DNA of 64,000 bases from Cerasibacillus terrae (GCF_008039555.1 NZ_VDUW01000001.1:1-64000); one strand, 5' to 3'; counted from the stretch's first letter, positions 1 to 9,398 are shown. The notes: generated from the sequence alone by a model not told the origin. Translations and numbers: made by a program.

Positions 1-80
1 GAGTCCTCTCCTTGGTATCTATAATTTCAGGGTCAATGCGCATTGACACCTTGTACTATACCAGGAGAGCTCTTTTTTAT
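1..80. terminator. nested inverted repeats, probable terminator
   Basis: An imperfect long hairpin pairs CTCTCCTTGGTAT near base 5 with ATACCAGGAGAG near base 57 and is followed by CTCTTTTTT. Inside it lies a perfect palindrome, GTCAATGCGCATTGAC. This fits a factor-independent terminator for a gene lying left of the window. No gene in the window ends here, so the role is inferred. Confidence 0.45.
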
Positions 81-183
81 GCAAACCTCAAATTCCCTCA
101 AATATCTTCATTACAGGAATGCTCCTCTCCACATTTTTATCGCAAAACTTCATATAGTTTGCTCCTAACAATAATAATATATG

Positions 184-471
184 CTAATAAATGATTACCG
201 TATGGACAGATAAAGGAAGTTCAAGCAAAATAAAAAAGATAGTCACCAATCTATACCGACTAATCGTATTGCCTTTAAATTGTATAAATACATATTCCAA
301 TAGATTTCCCACCAGCATCGTAAACATATCGTATATATACGTTTTAGATTGTTCTTCAGATTCAATTAAGTTATCTGTATCCTTTCGTACAATAATATAA
401 TCCCTCACATTATAGGTTCGAAACGAGCAAAAATAATGTTTGTATGTTGAATAAAATGAACTTAATTCCAT
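184..471 (-). CDS. hypothetical protein, 95 aa, weak
   Basis: An open frame of 95 codons ending in one hydrophobic segment (about residues 74-95, FFILLELPLSVHTVIIY). A possible ribosome site (AGGTGG) sits about 13 bases upstream of the ATG, which is far. I do not recognise the family. Base composition is like the neighbouring intergenic DNA, so this may be a chance frame or a decayed gene. Confidence 0.25.
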   Translation of the reverse strand: MELSSFYSTYKHYFCSFRTYNVRDYIIVRKDTDNLIESEEQSKTYIYDMFTMLVGNLLEYVFIQFKGNTISRYRLVTIFFILLELPLSVHTVIIY

Positions 472-603
472 TTTTGCCCTACCACCTAAAATAATCCAAC
501 ATATATTACTATTGAAAACTCAAAAAGAGAAGTTAATATTCTATCCGGTAAGATTGAGAGACAAAAAAACATATCGATAAGAATTGAAAGGAGTTCGATA
601 GCG

Positions 604-774
604 GTGGATAAAGAACAAATGAATGAAAATCAAAATGATGTGGAAGGAAATGAAGAAATAAATAATAATAAAGGAAAAGTTGTAGACCCTTGGTCGGCTA
701 TTTTATTTGGAAGAAGATCCCATAGGAGACGCAACATTCAAAATGAAAATCAAGAAAAAAATGAAAATGATTAA
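604..774 (+). CDS. small hydrophilic protein, 56 aa
   Basis: Starts with GTG at 604, eight bases after a strong AAAGGAG ribosome site (589-595), and runs 56 codons. The ends are rich in N, E, K and Q, and a central segment reads VDPWSAILFGRRSHRRRN, a short hydrophobic patch followed by a basic cluster. There is no signal peptide or recognisable domain. The good ribosome site and clear compositional pattern argue that it is a real small gene. Function unknown. Confidence 0.5.
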   Translation: MDKEQMNENQNDVEGNEEINNNKGKVVDPWSAILFGRRSHRRRNIQNENQEKNEND

Positions 775-1347
775 AATGTAAATAATTTATATCATACGAT
801 AACTTGTAACAGAATAATTATTTGTGTATACTTTTTACCTCATTCAACTTTCAGTAGAGCATAACATACCCTTCTTACTTGAAAGAGTAGGGGATGGTTC
901 GAGCCCAATCGAAGTCATACTTGAGACTGCTTGCTATACAGTGGGGATTAAATCTCTATCAGAACACATCTTCAAGACACATTCCATAAATTCTTGGGTG
1001 TGTCTTTTTGTATAAAATTTTTAAAGTAAGAATGAAAATAGGCGAGGCTAATGTCAAAAAAGTAAGATATGTTTTTTAAATAAACATAAAATTGTTTAAA
1101 TAAGTGTTATTTGAAGAAAGTAGCGGGTTTGCTGAGCTTTCTAAGTATTGCTTTAAATGGTACTACGAAGTATCTTAGGAGATTCGAAGTTTCTAGGCAT
1201 TGTTATAAAGTATTTTTAAAATAAATTGAATTTTTAATAAAATAATCTACTATTTATCGGAAATTTCTATATAATGGATATGATGAGGGTACTACAGCAT
1301 ATCTATGATGCTCGATTAGTAAATAAAGAGATGGAGAGGAAGATTGA
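775..1347. other. gene-free stretch
   Basis: No credible gene. A weak hairpin and a tRNA T-arm-like string (GGTTCGAGCCC, about 897-907) are present, but no cloverleaf can be drawn. Repeated TTTCTAAG/TCTTAGGAGATTCGAAG-like words occur at 1136-1200. A TATAAT at 1270-1275 may be the -10 box for the gene at 1348. Confidence 0.4.
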
Positions 1348-1818
1348 ATGTCTAGTGAACATAAGTTCTTATTTGATGAGGAAACAGAGGTTGATTCAAA
1401 TTTAAAAAATGAAAGAAAAGAGGGAGAACCAACTCCAGCTTTCATAGGAGCTTCGTGGGCAGCGTTGCTTGTAGGTGTTGGGGCTTATCTTATTGGCTTG
1501 TTTAACGCAACAATGGAACTGAATGAAAAAGGATATTATTTTGCAATTTTAATATTTGGACTTTATTCGGCAGTATCTTTACAAAAAGCAGTAAGAGATA
1601 AAGATGAGGGAATACCAGTTACTGGTATTTATTATGGGATTAGTTGGATTGCGCTTATTGCATCTATCCTATTAATGGGTATCGGATTATACAATGCAGG
1701 AAGTATTATTCTGAGTGAAAAAGGTTTTTATGGGATGTCTTTTGTTCTTAGTTTATTTGCAGCAGTAACTATTCAGAAGAACATTAGGGATACAAAGCAG
1801 GCGAGGGAAAGAGATTAA
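1348..1818 (+). CDS. YiaA/YiaB-type inner membrane protein
   Basis: The 156-residue protein has a charged N-terminal tail (about 1-30) and four hydrophobic segments arranged as two similar halves. Each half has one helix, a short GYYF/GFYG turn after NEKG or SEKG, a second helix, and then an IQK/LQK plus basic patch. This internal repeat is the YiaA/B two-helix pattern, a family of unknown function found in the cytoplasmic membrane. The ATG follows GAGAGGAAGA at good spacing. It is monocistronic and a hairpin terminator lies about 150 bases downstream. Confidence 0.75.
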   Translation: MSSEHKFLFDEETEVDSNLKNERKEGEPTPAFIGASWAALLVGVGAYLIGLFNATMELNEKGYYFAILIFGLYSAVSLQKAVRDKDEGIPVTGIYYGISWIALIASILLMGIGLYNAGSIILSEKGFYGMSFVLSLFAAVTIQKNIRDTKQARERD

Positions 1819-1967
1819 GAAATTTAATAGATGAATTTATGTAAAAACAATCCTGAGAAGGTAGAAGAATTTGTTGAAAGATTGATCATATCTTAAGGGA
1901 ATTGTCTACGAATTAAAAATAGTTGATTTAGAAAAATTATAGATTGGATGTTTTGGTAACAATAGGG

Positions 1968-2015
1968 CCGTATGAAATCTGCGTTTAAAAGATTTGATGC
2001 GGTTTTTTATTTTGA
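1968..2015 (+). terminator. terminator-like hairpin
   Basis: CCGTATGAAATCT pairs with AGATTTGATGCGG across a short loop and is followed by TTTTTTATTTT. It could end the transcript of the YiaA/B-type gene and insulate the flagellin promoter downstream. Confidence 0.5.
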
Positions 2016-2111
2016 AAAATTTGTTTCACAATTCTTTATCATATCTCCTAGTTGGCCTTTTCTAAAAATGAGAACAAATTCAATATAAATAAAAAAGTTA
2101 CAAAAATGATT

Positions 2112-2137
2112 TAAACATTTCATAATCCTGCCGATAT
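2112..2137 (+). promoter_or_regulatory. sigma-D (motility) promoter of flagellin copy 1
   Basis: TAAA at 2112-2115 and GCCGATAT at 2130-2137 are separated by 14 bases. This matches the B. subtilis sigma-D consensus (TAAA, 14-16 bases, GCCGATAT). It lies about 225 bases before the flagellin start, leaving a long untranslated leader. Copies 2 and 3 of flagellin have no such promoter. Confidence 0.85.
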
Positions 2138-2301
2138 ACATAATAGATCATCAGAAAAGCTGTGTATGATGGATGGTCAATAGGATAGTGAGGTAGAAGC
2201 TGAAAGGTGGAGGGAAATATTAAAAACACCTTCAAGCTTCAAAACATATCTCTACAGAAATTTATTTCGGTAATAACTCCTAAATAGGAGCTATTATATA
2301 A

Positions 2302-2354
2302 AACTAGCATTTCACATGGATGTGGTTTGCTAGTAAAACAAAAAACATGGAGGT
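2302..2354 (+). promoter_or_regulatory. CsrA-type binding sites in the flagellin leader
   Basis: ACTAGCA (about 2302) pairs with TGCTAGT (about 2328). Its loop presents CACATGGATGTG at 2313-2324, itself a small hairpin with GGA in the loop, close to the CsrA consensus RUACARGGAUGU. A second site, ACATGGAGGT at 2345-2354, overlaps the ribosome binding site. This two-site layout is the one known for hag mRNA in B. subtilis, where CsrA represses translation and FliW relieves it. Operation here is inferred from sequence. Confidence 0.7.
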
Positions 2355-2363
2355 AGATTGATC

Positions 2364-4106
2364 ATGATTATCAATCACAACATTTCAGCACTTAACACAC
2401 ATCGTCAGTTGGGTAATGCAAACGACATGAGATCTGAATCAATGCAGAAATTGTCTTCAGGGCTACGTATTAATAGTGCTGCTGATGATGCTGCAGGGTT
2501 AGCGATTTCTGAGAAAATGCGTGGGCAGATTCGTGGGTTGGAGCAAGCGCAAGCGAATGCACAAGATGGTATTTCTATGATTCAAACTGCTGAAGGTGCA
2601 TTGAACGAAACTCACAGCATTCTTCAGCGTATGCGTGAGCTAGCAACTCAAGCTTCAAACGATACGAATACAGAAACAGATCGTGGTGAAATCCAAAAGG
2701 AAATCAACCAGTTAACTTCTGAAATTAATCGTATTGGTAATACAACTGAGTTTAATACACAGAGCCTTTTAAAAGGTGATAGTGGGGTTGATTTAGCCAA
2801 AACAGAAATGGTGGCAAATGCCAATGCAGCAGGTGACACTACTTATACACAAGCGTCAGCTACAATAGAATTTACAACTGCCGCTGATGAAGGTGATATT
2901 ATATCACTGGAAATTGGTGGAGAAAAGTTTGAATATACTTTTACTGCAGCTGATGAAACGGCTATTGATGCTTCTACTGGAACCGAAATTAATGAAACTG
3001 CAAATATCTTAAATTCTGCACTTAATGATTTTATTTCTAATAATGACACACTAAAAGGAAACTTTACTTCAGATGTGTCAACTGCTACAGTAACTATTGC
3101 TGCAGAAAGTGGTAAAGAATTTGATGGTGCTAAGGGAACTATTTCAACAGCAGAAGTAACAGGTACTGGTTCAGCAGCAGTTACTGCAACAGCAGGTGTT
3201 GGAACTACAACTCATACAGAAGCTACGACAGATATTGATTTCTCAAGTGTTGTAGTGAATGACGCAGCAGGAACTGCTGTAGATCAAGAAGCATCTCTTA
3301 AGGCAATTAAGGATTTAGTTGGTACTGGTTTTGAAGTAAATGGTACTAGTATTGAATTCTATAATGTAAATGATGGTGCATATAATGGTGATGCACTGGG
3401 TGTAGATATTAGTAAAGCCTTGGATGCAGTAGAATCTGCAACCGGTACAACAGGTAGTCAAGCAGATGATACTACAGCTATTCAAGATGCATTTACAAAT
3501 GCAGTAGCTGACCAAATTGGTACAAAAGTTGAAGGTGTGAAAATTACTGCAGGTGCTGCAGGAGCATTAACTGTAACTTCTGAAGCAACCGGAGAAGACG
3601 CTAAAGTTGATATTAAAGATGGTACTGTGAAAAGTGATTTTACTGCTACTTTCCAAGTTGGTGCAAATAAAGGTCAATCAATGACGATTGAAATTGGCGA
3701 TATGCGTTCAGCAGCATTAGGTCTTACAGGTGAAGCTGGAGAAGATGGATTTAGTGCATCTAATAACGTTACAAACGGTACAAATAATAATTCTGTTGAA
3801 GCTGCACTAGATGTAACTTCATCTGCAAGTGCATCTGATGCTATTAAGACAATTAATGATGCAATTGAAAGTGTTTCTGCTGAACGTTCTAAACTAGGTG
3901 CTTACCAAAACCGTTTAGATCACACAATTAATAACTTAGGTACTTCAGCTGAAAACCTAACAGCTGCGGAATCTCGTATCCGTGACGTAGACATGGCTAA
4001 AGAAATGATGCAACAAACAAAAGCATCTATCCTTGCACAAGCATCACAAGCAATGCTTGCACAAGCAAATCAGATGCCTCAAGGTGTGCTTCAATTATTA
4101 CGTTAA
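2364..4106 (+). CDS. hag: flagellin, copy 1 (intact, long)
   Basis: Flagellar filament subunit exported by the flagellar type III system. The start is set at ATG 2364, ten bases after GGAGG (2349-2353), not at the TTG six bases earlier. The N-terminal 150 residues ([33 protein letters not shown]) and the last about 100 ([12 protein letters not shown] to QGVLQLLR) are typical D0/D1 regions. The middle (about 160-480) is a long Thr/Ala/Glu-rich surface domain, making 580 residues against about 300 for short Bacillus flagellins. It has a sigma-D promoter, CsrA-type sites and its own terminator, and is uninterrupted where copies 2 and 3 carry introns. This is the only copy in the window that could be expressed as it stands. 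Confidence 0.97.
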   Translation: MIINHNISALNTHRQLGNANDMRSESMQKLSSGLRINSAADDAAGLAISEKMRGQIRGLEQAQANAQDGISMIQTAEGALNETHSILQRMRELATQASNDTNTETDRGEIQKEINQLTSEINRIGNTTEFNTQSLLKGDSGVDLAKTEMVANANAAGDTTYTQASATIEFTTAADEGDIISLEIGGEKFEYTFTAADETAIDASTGTEINETANILNSALNDFISNNDTLKGNFTSDVSTATVTIAAESGKEFDGAKGTISTAEVTGTGSAAVTATAGVGTTTHTEATTDIDFSSVVVNDAAGTAVDQEASLKAIKDLVGTGFEVNGTSIEFYNVNDGAYNGDALGVDISKALDAVESATGTTGSQADDTTAIQDAFTNAVADQIGTKVEGVKITAGAAGALTVTSEATGEDAKVDIKDGTVKSDFTATFQVGANKGQSMTIEIGDMRSAALGLTGEAGEDGFSASNNVTNGTNNNSVEAALDVTSSASASDAIKTINDAIESVSAERSKLGAYQNRLDHTINNLGTSAENLTAAESRIRDVDMAKEMMQQTKASILAQASQAMLAQANQMPQGVLQLLR

Positions 4107-4117
4107 TAAGCTTTGTA

Positions 4118-4152
4118 GAAAATGCTATCCCTTTTTTGGGGATAGCATTTTC
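4118..4152 (+). terminator. flagellin copy 1 terminator
   Basis: A perfect 14-bp stem, GAAAATGCTATCCC with GGGATAGCATTTTC, lies 12 bases after the stop codon. The loop is TTTTTTG. Confidence 0.85.
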
Positions 4153-4187
4153 TCACTAAATTCTTAAGTAAAGGAGAAATACATAGC

Positions 4188-4916
4188 TTGAGGTCAGTCT
4201 TTCAATTTATAAAAGAGAATAAGATAATTACAATTATAGAAATAACCTCGCTAGTATGTATATATATAATTTATTTTATCCTAGACGATGTTCCTGAATA
4301 TTTCCAAGGTGGGTATGAATTAGGTGTTGTAATTTCTAATTTGTCAATTGGTTACACTGTCAGTTACATTTTTAATATACTTGTTGTCTATATACCAGAA
4401 CAAAGAAGAAAGAAAAAGGTATATCTGTATGTTTCGAAATTGACAAATTTAATAGTGATGCACGGGGAAAATTTATTTAACGATATGATTAAAAAAGCAA
4501 ACAGGAAAGATCTAACTTTCAGTAATTTAAAACCAAATGATATAAAAGATATTTGCAAAAATATTAATCCAAATACACTATCTCCCAGTATTAATATTGG
4601 TAATTTACAAGGAAATACAGTTGCTAATCAAGTGAATTGGGATAGAAATTTGCTTATACACATAAATAGAACTAAGGAACATACTAAAGAGATTTTGAAA
4701 TATGTACCTATAATGGATTCTGAACATATCGTTTTAGTAAATAAAGTTTTGTACTCAGAATTATTTAAGTTTGCAAGTTTTATAGAGGGTGGACTGTTAA
4801 GTTTTAATGAAGACCTCATTATTATCAGCAACCATTTGATAGATTATAAAAGTATTCTTAGAGAAATCGATGAATATATTACCAAACACCCCTATATGAA
4901 TAAAAATGAAATGTAG
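4188..4916 (+). CDS. hypothetical protein with two N-terminal membrane helices
   Basis: 242 residues starting at TTG 4188, preceded by AAAGGAG at 4171-4177. Two hydrophobic segments (about 13-32 and 45-72) are followed by a basic stretch (EQRRKKK) and a mostly helical soluble region of about 160 residues. I recognise no family. It lies directly downstream of flagellin copy 1, behind the terminator, so it probably has its own promoter. Its AT-rich codon use resembles the accessory genes near the other flagellin copies, so it may be acquired cargo. Confidence 0.6.
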   Translation: MRSVFQFIKENKIITIIEITSLVCIYIIYFILDDVPEYFQGGYELGVVISNLSIGYTVSYIFNILVVYIPEQRRKKKVYLYVSKLTNLIVMHGENLFNDMIKKANRKDLTFSNLKPNDIKDICKNINPNTLSPSINIGNLQGNTVANQVNWDRNLLIHINRTKEHTKEILKYVPIMDSEHIVLVNKVLYSELFKFASFIEGGLLSFNEDLIIISNHLIDYKSILREIDEYITKHPYMNKNEM

Positions 4917-4920
4917 CTTA

Positions 4921-4965
4921 GGGCCGGTGCCTGTCACTCCCCGGATTTTGTCATATTTTGTTGAA
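4921..4965. repeat. dispersed REP-like repeat, copy A
   Basis: CCGGTGCCTGTCACTCCCCGGATTTTGTCA-like sequence, matched by a second, more diverged copy at about 5659-5706. The GGTGCCTGTCAC core resembles a short dispersed repeat I associate with Bacillaceae genomes. That association is recollection, not a search result. Confidence 0.55.
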
Positions 4966-5285
4966 AAATATTTTGTGAATGTGAGAAGTAATTTTCTGCA
5001 TTGGCTTTCTTTGATACTTTATCGTATTGTATTAAGTTCTGTCACTTTCCATATTTCGTCAAATAACATAGTTGGAATAAGTGATGATGATATACTGTTC
5101 GTAGCTATATTCAAGAAAAATGCCTGACTAGTAGCATGAATTAGCCCAAGGTATTTAGCCACTTACCTTGCCGTTAACCATAATTTAAAAAAGTTAATTT
5201 TAGGTTTTTATGATAAATATTGGACCAAAACTTAAATCAGTGGTTGAAATTTATAGGTGAATATCGTAGAGAGGCTAAATAAATG

Positions 5286-5495
5286 AAAAATATCTTCCAA
5301 CATGCTTCTTTAACACATTAATAGAAGCGGGGGATGATTCTTTTGCTTCCAATACCCTCTGGTATGTCTATGTTGAATACATTAATATTTTCTTGAACAC
5401 GAATAATGGGCATGGCGTCGATAGGCATTAAGCAATCGAAAAACAAGTACAGCTATCCATCACGAATCAGACTGAAGCATTCTATTGGCGTTAAG
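5286..5495 (+). pseudogene. unrecognised gene remnant
   Basis: One frame reads through recognisably protein-like sequence (FNTLIEAGDDSFASNTLWYV, then VEYINIFLNTNNGHGVDRH), a stop codon, and then AIEKQVQLSITNQTEAFYWR before another stop. There is no start with a ribosome site. It looks like the decayed interior of a protein gene. Family unknown. The rest of 4966-5285 holds nothing I can identify. Confidence 0.4.
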
Positions 5496-5545
5496 AAATT
5501 ATAAGTATATAACTGGCTTAAATTCTGCTAACAAGAAGGGATAAA

Positions 5546-5758
5546 ATGGATAAAGGCCAACAAGAACAGAAAAAATTCCTAGAGCAACAGTATCAATGGA
5601 GTATAGAACAAATGCGTATTTTAGACGAAATAGACATGCTTTTGCATCAAATGAAAAAGTTCGGGTGCTGTCACTTCCCTGAATTTTGTCAAATGATATT
5701 TGATGTTGTCTATTTCTCAGCGGTGATGGTGGGTTTCTATTCCTACAAATTTTATTAG
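5546..5758 (+). pseudogene. small coiled-coil protein, truncated by repeat copy B
   Basis: The first 38 codons (MDKGQQEQKKFLEQQYQW to LLHQMKK) match the start of the 79-residue protein at 18134 (MDKDDQTHKKFLEEQIQW to LYEMKR). After codon 38 the similarity ends exactly where the REP-like repeat begins (about 5659), and the remaining codons are translated repeat. A ribosome site AGAAGGGA precedes the ATG. It is probably an insertion-truncated paralogue. The family seems to be a small helical protein of unknown role. Confidence 0.55.
5659..5706. repeat. dispersed REP-like repeat, copy B
   Basis: TCGGGTGCTGTCACTTCCCTGAATTTTGTCAAAT-like sequence, related to 4921-4965. It interrupts the small coiled-coil gene that starts at 5546. 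Confidence 0.55.
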
Positions 5759-5833
5759 AAAAATTTACTTATCACAAAGTCCATTTTTTACCTACCATCA
5801 AATGTTTATATCTCCATTTCACCCCCCCCTGTG

Positions 5834-6112
5834 CTACAATTGAAGTTCAATAAACACTATGCAGATTATTACAATACAACAAACTCTCTAACTGGTCATG
5901 TTTTCGAAAAACGATTTTATGACAAGCTAATAGATTCCGGACAAGGCATGCTTAAAGTAAGTCGCTAAATCCATTTAACTCCAGTTGAAGCTGGCATGAT
6001 CTTGACTCCAGAATCTTATCTGTGGGGTAGTTATCCGTTATTATTTACATACTATAAGTTCATTCATCATATTAAATATGAATGTTATTTTCCATTATGT
6101 TTCGGGAAGTGA
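5834..6112 (+). pseudogene. REP-associated Y1 (IS200-like) transposase remnant
   Basis: One frame translates to KFNKHYADYYNTTNSLTGHV, then FEKRFYDKLIDSGQGMLKVSR, a stop codon, then IHLTPVEAGMILTPESYLWG and SYP. This follows the middle and C-terminal part of REP-associated tyrosine transposases, whose hallmark reads roughly GHVFQGRFY followed by SRYIHLNPVRAG and PWSSY. The tyrosine of SRYIH is the stop codon here, and the N-terminal HUH half is missing. It is therefore a dead fragment. The dispersed REP-like repeats nearby may be its former substrates (inference). Confidence 0.75.
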
Positions 6113-6515
6113 AAGAAAGAAACGTGAGAAGTATAGAACGTTTTTGTAATACTCACACTTTTCTGTAAATACATCTTTAATACAAGGTAGTCCACAATTT
6201 ATTAAAGGTAATATTAGGAATACCTGTTTCATGGGTCAACATTTGAGATATTGTTTGATTTACATTATTGCTTCTTTTAAATAAAATATATCAAAAATAG
6301 CATCATTATGAGCAAGAGCATTCCGTAAATCTTTTAAAAGGAAGATGATTTTTTTGGTAGTTTTTCCATCTGTATCATAAGCTATATTAATTTTCAAAGA
6401 GCTTGATATATCTCGTTTTATATTAATATTTGAACAAATGCTATTTTTACCGTAAATGTGATTTGGAATTAGGCTAAGAATTTTTAAAGAGGAGGAGGAT
6501 CCCGTTTTATTATTA
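6113..6515. other. gene-free stretch
   Basis: AT-rich DNA with many stops in all frames. I see no gene, repeat or strong hairpin. A strong purine tract (GGAGGAGG, about 6491-6498) lies at the right end but is about 20 bases from the next ATG. Confidence 0.4.
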
Positions 6516-6620
6516 ATGGGACAGTTAAGAGAATCAGATAAAGATAATTTACTTGATGTTGTAGAACGAATAAAGGTTAGAGAGCATTATATTGCAATAA
6601 ATCAAAGGTGTGGAAGATAA
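6516..6620 (+). CDS. short ORF, 34 aa, probable gene fragment
   Basis: 34 codons (MGQLRESDKDNLLDVVERIK and on to INQRCGR), an amphipathic helical pattern. The nearest purine-rich ribosome site is too far upstream for this ATG, so the true 5' end may be lost. It overlaps the ATG of the next remnant at 6620. Not recognised. Confidence 0.25.
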   Translation: MGQLRESDKDNLLDVVERIKVREHYIAINQRCGR

Positions 6621-6884
6621 TGGATCCATTAATTAATGATCAAGTCTTGAGGTTTCCCCAATCAATCGGCATTTACATTAGTGGTGGCAAAAACTGAGAA
6701 TAGTTTCGAACCAGGTACGTTTATTTTTGATGTGTTTGGAGTGAAAGAAGGTGAATCAAACGATTATGCACCTGGGATGAATCCATGGGAAGAGTGGGTT
6801 AATTTTAATGTTTTAAATCATTATATTGAAATTTATCACGCATTAACTGGCAGTAATAACCCCACTTTAAGACTTAGGAAATAG
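6620..6884 (+). pseudogene. unrecognised frameshifted gene remnant
   Basis: An ATG at 6620 opens a 25-codon frame. From about 6642 another frame continues to 6884 with protein-like sequence (VVAKTENSFEPGTFIFDVFG and then PGMNPWEEWVNFNVLNHY). The 67-codon frame starting at GTG 6681 has no ribosome site. I read this as a frameshifted or truncated gene of unknown family. Confidence 0.35.
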
Positions 6885-6939
6885 TAACAACAAAGTCACG
6901 GGTAAACTGTCAGTAAATTCCTGATTCGGCGGGCTAAAT

Positions 6940-6982
6940 CAGTGGGGGATGAAGAAACCCCCACTGGAAGAAACCCCCACTG
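6940..6982 (-). terminator. terminator with duplicated arm
   Basis: CAGTGGGGG (6940-6948) can pair with either of two copies of CCCCCACTG (6958-6966 and 6974-6982), which lie in a 16-base tandem duplication. It lies 15 bases beyond the stop codon of the symporter gene on the minus strand and is probably its terminator. Confidence 0.55.
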
Positions 6983-6996
6983 AATGAAGTTTCACT

Positions 6997-8625
6997 TTAC
7001 TTCACATCAGCCACACGCAACCTATCTTTCTGATCTTCCAATCTTGTATGAGGTACAAATATAATCGTCGCAATAAATACACTCATAAGAATGGAAAAGG
7101 AGAAAATCCCAAGTAATCCACTATTATAAATCGTTTCAAATTCTATAATCAGCCCAATCAGAACAAGAGCACCAAAAAATAATGCATAATATCCTTTCTT
7201 GGAGTCTTCAAATGAGAAGTTGGATTTTAATTTGCTTGCATTTTGTAGCAGTGTAATCAAGACTAGGATTCCGATATTAGCTGACATACCAATCCAGACA
7301 GGGTGTATATTTAAATGAAATTCATTTGGAAGCCATCCCCCTAGATGGTACCAAATAAGGCCAGAAAGGAAACCACCTACCATCGACCCAACTACAGCTT
7401 CCTTTGTTGCTAATCGCCAAAATAAGACTGCAACTACAGGGGCAAAAGTGGCTGAATTTCGCATTGTCCATGCTAAAATATTCCACCATGCTGACTGTTC
7501 TGTTCTTGCCATTCCAAAGACAATCATAAGTATAGAAAGCACAAGTAAAGATCTTTTCGTATATTTAACTAGCTGTTCCGAAGTCGCCTGTGGAAATACG
7601 GCACTCCCTACATCCTTACCCAAACTTGTGGCACCAGAGAATTGGCAAGGTGCTCCCCAACCAAGTGCACAGGCCCAAATACCAAGGAAGAACAAGCCAA
7701 CAAGTGGGGCTGGAAGTACTTCCATTAAATATTGTGGTAAGGCTACAAGTCCAAGTGATGAATCAGGTATAACAATAGCTGCTGATATTCCGAATAAAGC
7801 GCCTAGGATGATGAAGGGAATTCCAAATAAGACCGCAAGTTTCAGTCCTTTTTGTCCTTCCTCAGGTGTTTTGCAGGATAAAGACATTTGAAAAGCTGCC
7901 TGTGCCAAAATTACATTGACCAAAAATGTGCCAAACCATGCGACAATGACCTGGATTCCGACACCATCCCATTGAAACATTGCTGGATTACTAGCTGCGA
8001 ATGATCGAAGTCCATCCACCCCCGGATTAACGAAAAATGCAATGATACCAATAATAAACATGATGATAAACACGATAAAATTCATTGTTTGTGTAAATGC
8101 TATCGACCACATTCCGCCAGCTTGTAAGTAGAGATACAATAATAAAGCTGTAAAAGCGACGGACAGTGTTAATGAAAAACCGGTAAACACATGAATAGCT
8201 GAAGCAAATGCGATAGCCGTAGCTACAGACCACATTGGAAATGCGAATGCTGTGATTGCTCCGCCAATACCACGTGCTGCTCTGCCGTAGCGATCTCCTA
8301 TCATACCAGAAACGGTGACAACCAATTTTTCCCGAAATGGACCGATAATCACAAAGGCAATAATTAATATTTGTACTGTTTCCGCAACACCATACCAAAT
8401 AGCTGATATTCCTGATAAATAGGATAATTCAACAATGGAAATAAATGTTGAACCCGAAAATAACCCCGTAATACAGAATGCTACAATCCATTTATTAAAT
8501 TTACGTCCACCAACAAAATACCCATTTTCCTTTGCAGCTTTTTTTCTGGAAAAATGTCCTGCTAAAATTAATCCAAGTGTATAAATTACTGCAAATAGAA
8601 TTAACCACCAACCATAGGATGTCAT
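6997..8625 (-). CDS. sodium:solute symporter (SSS family)
   Basis: A 542-residue integral membrane protein with about 13 hydrophobic segments and the SSS layout: GYFVGGRKFNKW after the first helix, GLFSGSTFISIVELSYLSGI in the second, then the GMIGDRYGR loop. It probably moves a small organic solute with sodium. The ATG overlaps the stop of the upstream osmC-like gene by one base (TAATG), so the two are translationally coupled. An S-box riboswitch heads this unit, so a sulfur compound is a reasonable guess for the substrate, but the sequence alone does not show it. Confidence 0.9.
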   Translation of the reverse strand: MTSYGWWLILFAVIYTLGLILAGHFSRKKAAKENGYFVGGRKFNKWIVAFCITGLFSGSTFISIVELSYLSGISAIWYGVAETVQILIIAFVIIGPFREKLVVTVSGMIGDRYGRAARGIGGAITAFAFPMWSVATAIAFASAIHVFTGFSLTLSVAFTALLLYLYLQAGGMWSIAFTQTMNFIVFIIMFIIGIIAFFVNPGVDGLRSFAASNPAMFQWDGVGIQVIVAWFGTFLVNVILAQAAFQMSLSCKTPEEGQKGLKLAVLFGIPFIILGALFGISAAIVIPDSSLGLVALPQYLMEVLPAPLVGLFFLGIWACALGWGAPCQFSGATSLGKDVGSAVFPQATSEQLVKYTKRSLLVLSILMIVFGMARTEQSAWWNILAWTMRNSATFAPVVAVLFWRLATKEAVVGSMVGGFLSGLIWYHLGGWLPNEFHLNIHPVWIGMSANIGILVLITLLQNASKLKSNFSFEDSKKGYYALFFGALVLIGLIIEFETIYNSGLLGIFSFSILMSVFIATIIFVPHTRLEDQKDRLRVADVK

Positions 8626-9098
8626 TATTTTTCTACCTCCGATTCCTTATGCCAATTTAGTTGAATAGGAATTCCTGTATCCCGAAACAGATTATAGACC
8701 GGACATCTTTTTTTAACCAGTTCTTGTAGTGCTTGAATCCGTTCTTCACTTTCAGTAGTGTCAAACCAGATTGTATTTGTTACGCTCCCGAAATGTGGAC
8801 TGACATCAGCCGTCCCCTGTATTCCTCTCCGGTCAACTGTTCCGACTGACTCTGATTTTAAATCATTGAATGGAAAGCCGATTTCCTTAGCAATTGTTTC
8901 GATAACAATGAGGATACAGCCATTAAAAGATCCCAAAACAAATTCCATTGGTGTTGGAGCTTTATTGGTTCCACCTAATTTAACCGGTTCATCTATTAAA
9001 AAATGAAAATTTCTAACCTCATTCGTGTTTTTCTTTACCCCTACTCGTTGGGAAGAGGCTTTAATCTCTCTTATTTCTTTGTTTACTGTAGTTTGCAT
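8625..9098 (-). CDS. OsmC-family protein
   Basis: 157 residues from ATG 9098, eight bases after GGAGG. An upstream in-frame ATG at 9113 has no such site. The OsmC/Ohr fold is indicated by TNKAPTPMEFVLGSFNGCIL (about 50-70, with one redox-type Cys) and LVKKRCPVYNLFRDTG (about 131-146, second Cys). Such proteins are thiol peroxidases or, in operons like this, uncharacterised sulfur-related proteins. It is coupled to the symporter gene downstream and preceded by a decayed gene and an S-box. Confidence 0.85.
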   Translation of the reverse strand: MQTTVNKEIREIKASSQRVGVKKNTNEVRNFHFLIDEPVKLGGTNKAPTPMEFVLGSFNGCILIVIETIAKEIGFPFNDLKSESVGTVDRRGIQGTADVSPHFGSVTNTIWFDTTESEERIQALQELVKKRCPVYNLFRDTGIPIQLNWHKESEVEK

Positions 9099-9115
9099 TC
9101 GTGGTTCCTCCAATT

Positions 9116-9380
9116 TTAGTTAGATTTTATTATTCCAATGTGATTAGTCCGAATTAAAGTAAGTGAATCTTGGTATTTTCTAAAAATGCCGCTGCTATGA
9201 TGATTCTTATGACCAAGTCCATCCGTAACAATGTTAAGAACTTTAACTTCGACTAAACACTCCATTTCATTTAAAATTTCTTTTAAATCAAGCTATTGTC
9301 ATCATGGCGCTTATTCTTGTATAGCGTGGAATACCACCTTTGTCTTTTTCTAAAACGACTAATATTACCATGTTTTTCAT
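9116..9380 (-). pseudogene. decayed gene between S-box and osmC-like gene
   Basis: After the S-box terminator an ATG at 9380 with GGGGAT upstream opens MKNMVILVVLEKDKGGIPRY followed by TRISAMMTIA and a stop. A second frame then continues (KEILNEMECLVEVKVLNIVT, later HKNHHSSGIFRKYQDSL) to 9116. The two parts look like one frameshifted gene that was the first gene of the S-box operon. Family not recognised. Confidence 0.45.
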
Positions 9381-9398
9381 CCCCTTTTAAAAAATTAA

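Noticed and set aside
839..915. tRNA-like stretch (AGTAGAGCA, then GGTTCGAGCCC)
   Set aside because: The D-arm and T-loop words are suggestive, but the T stem has mismatches and no acceptor stem or consistent anticodon arm can be drawn.
4906..5127. 73-codon frame after the membrane protein gene
   Set aside because: It begins inside the previous gene and reads through the REP-like repeat. The codon pattern is not gene-like.
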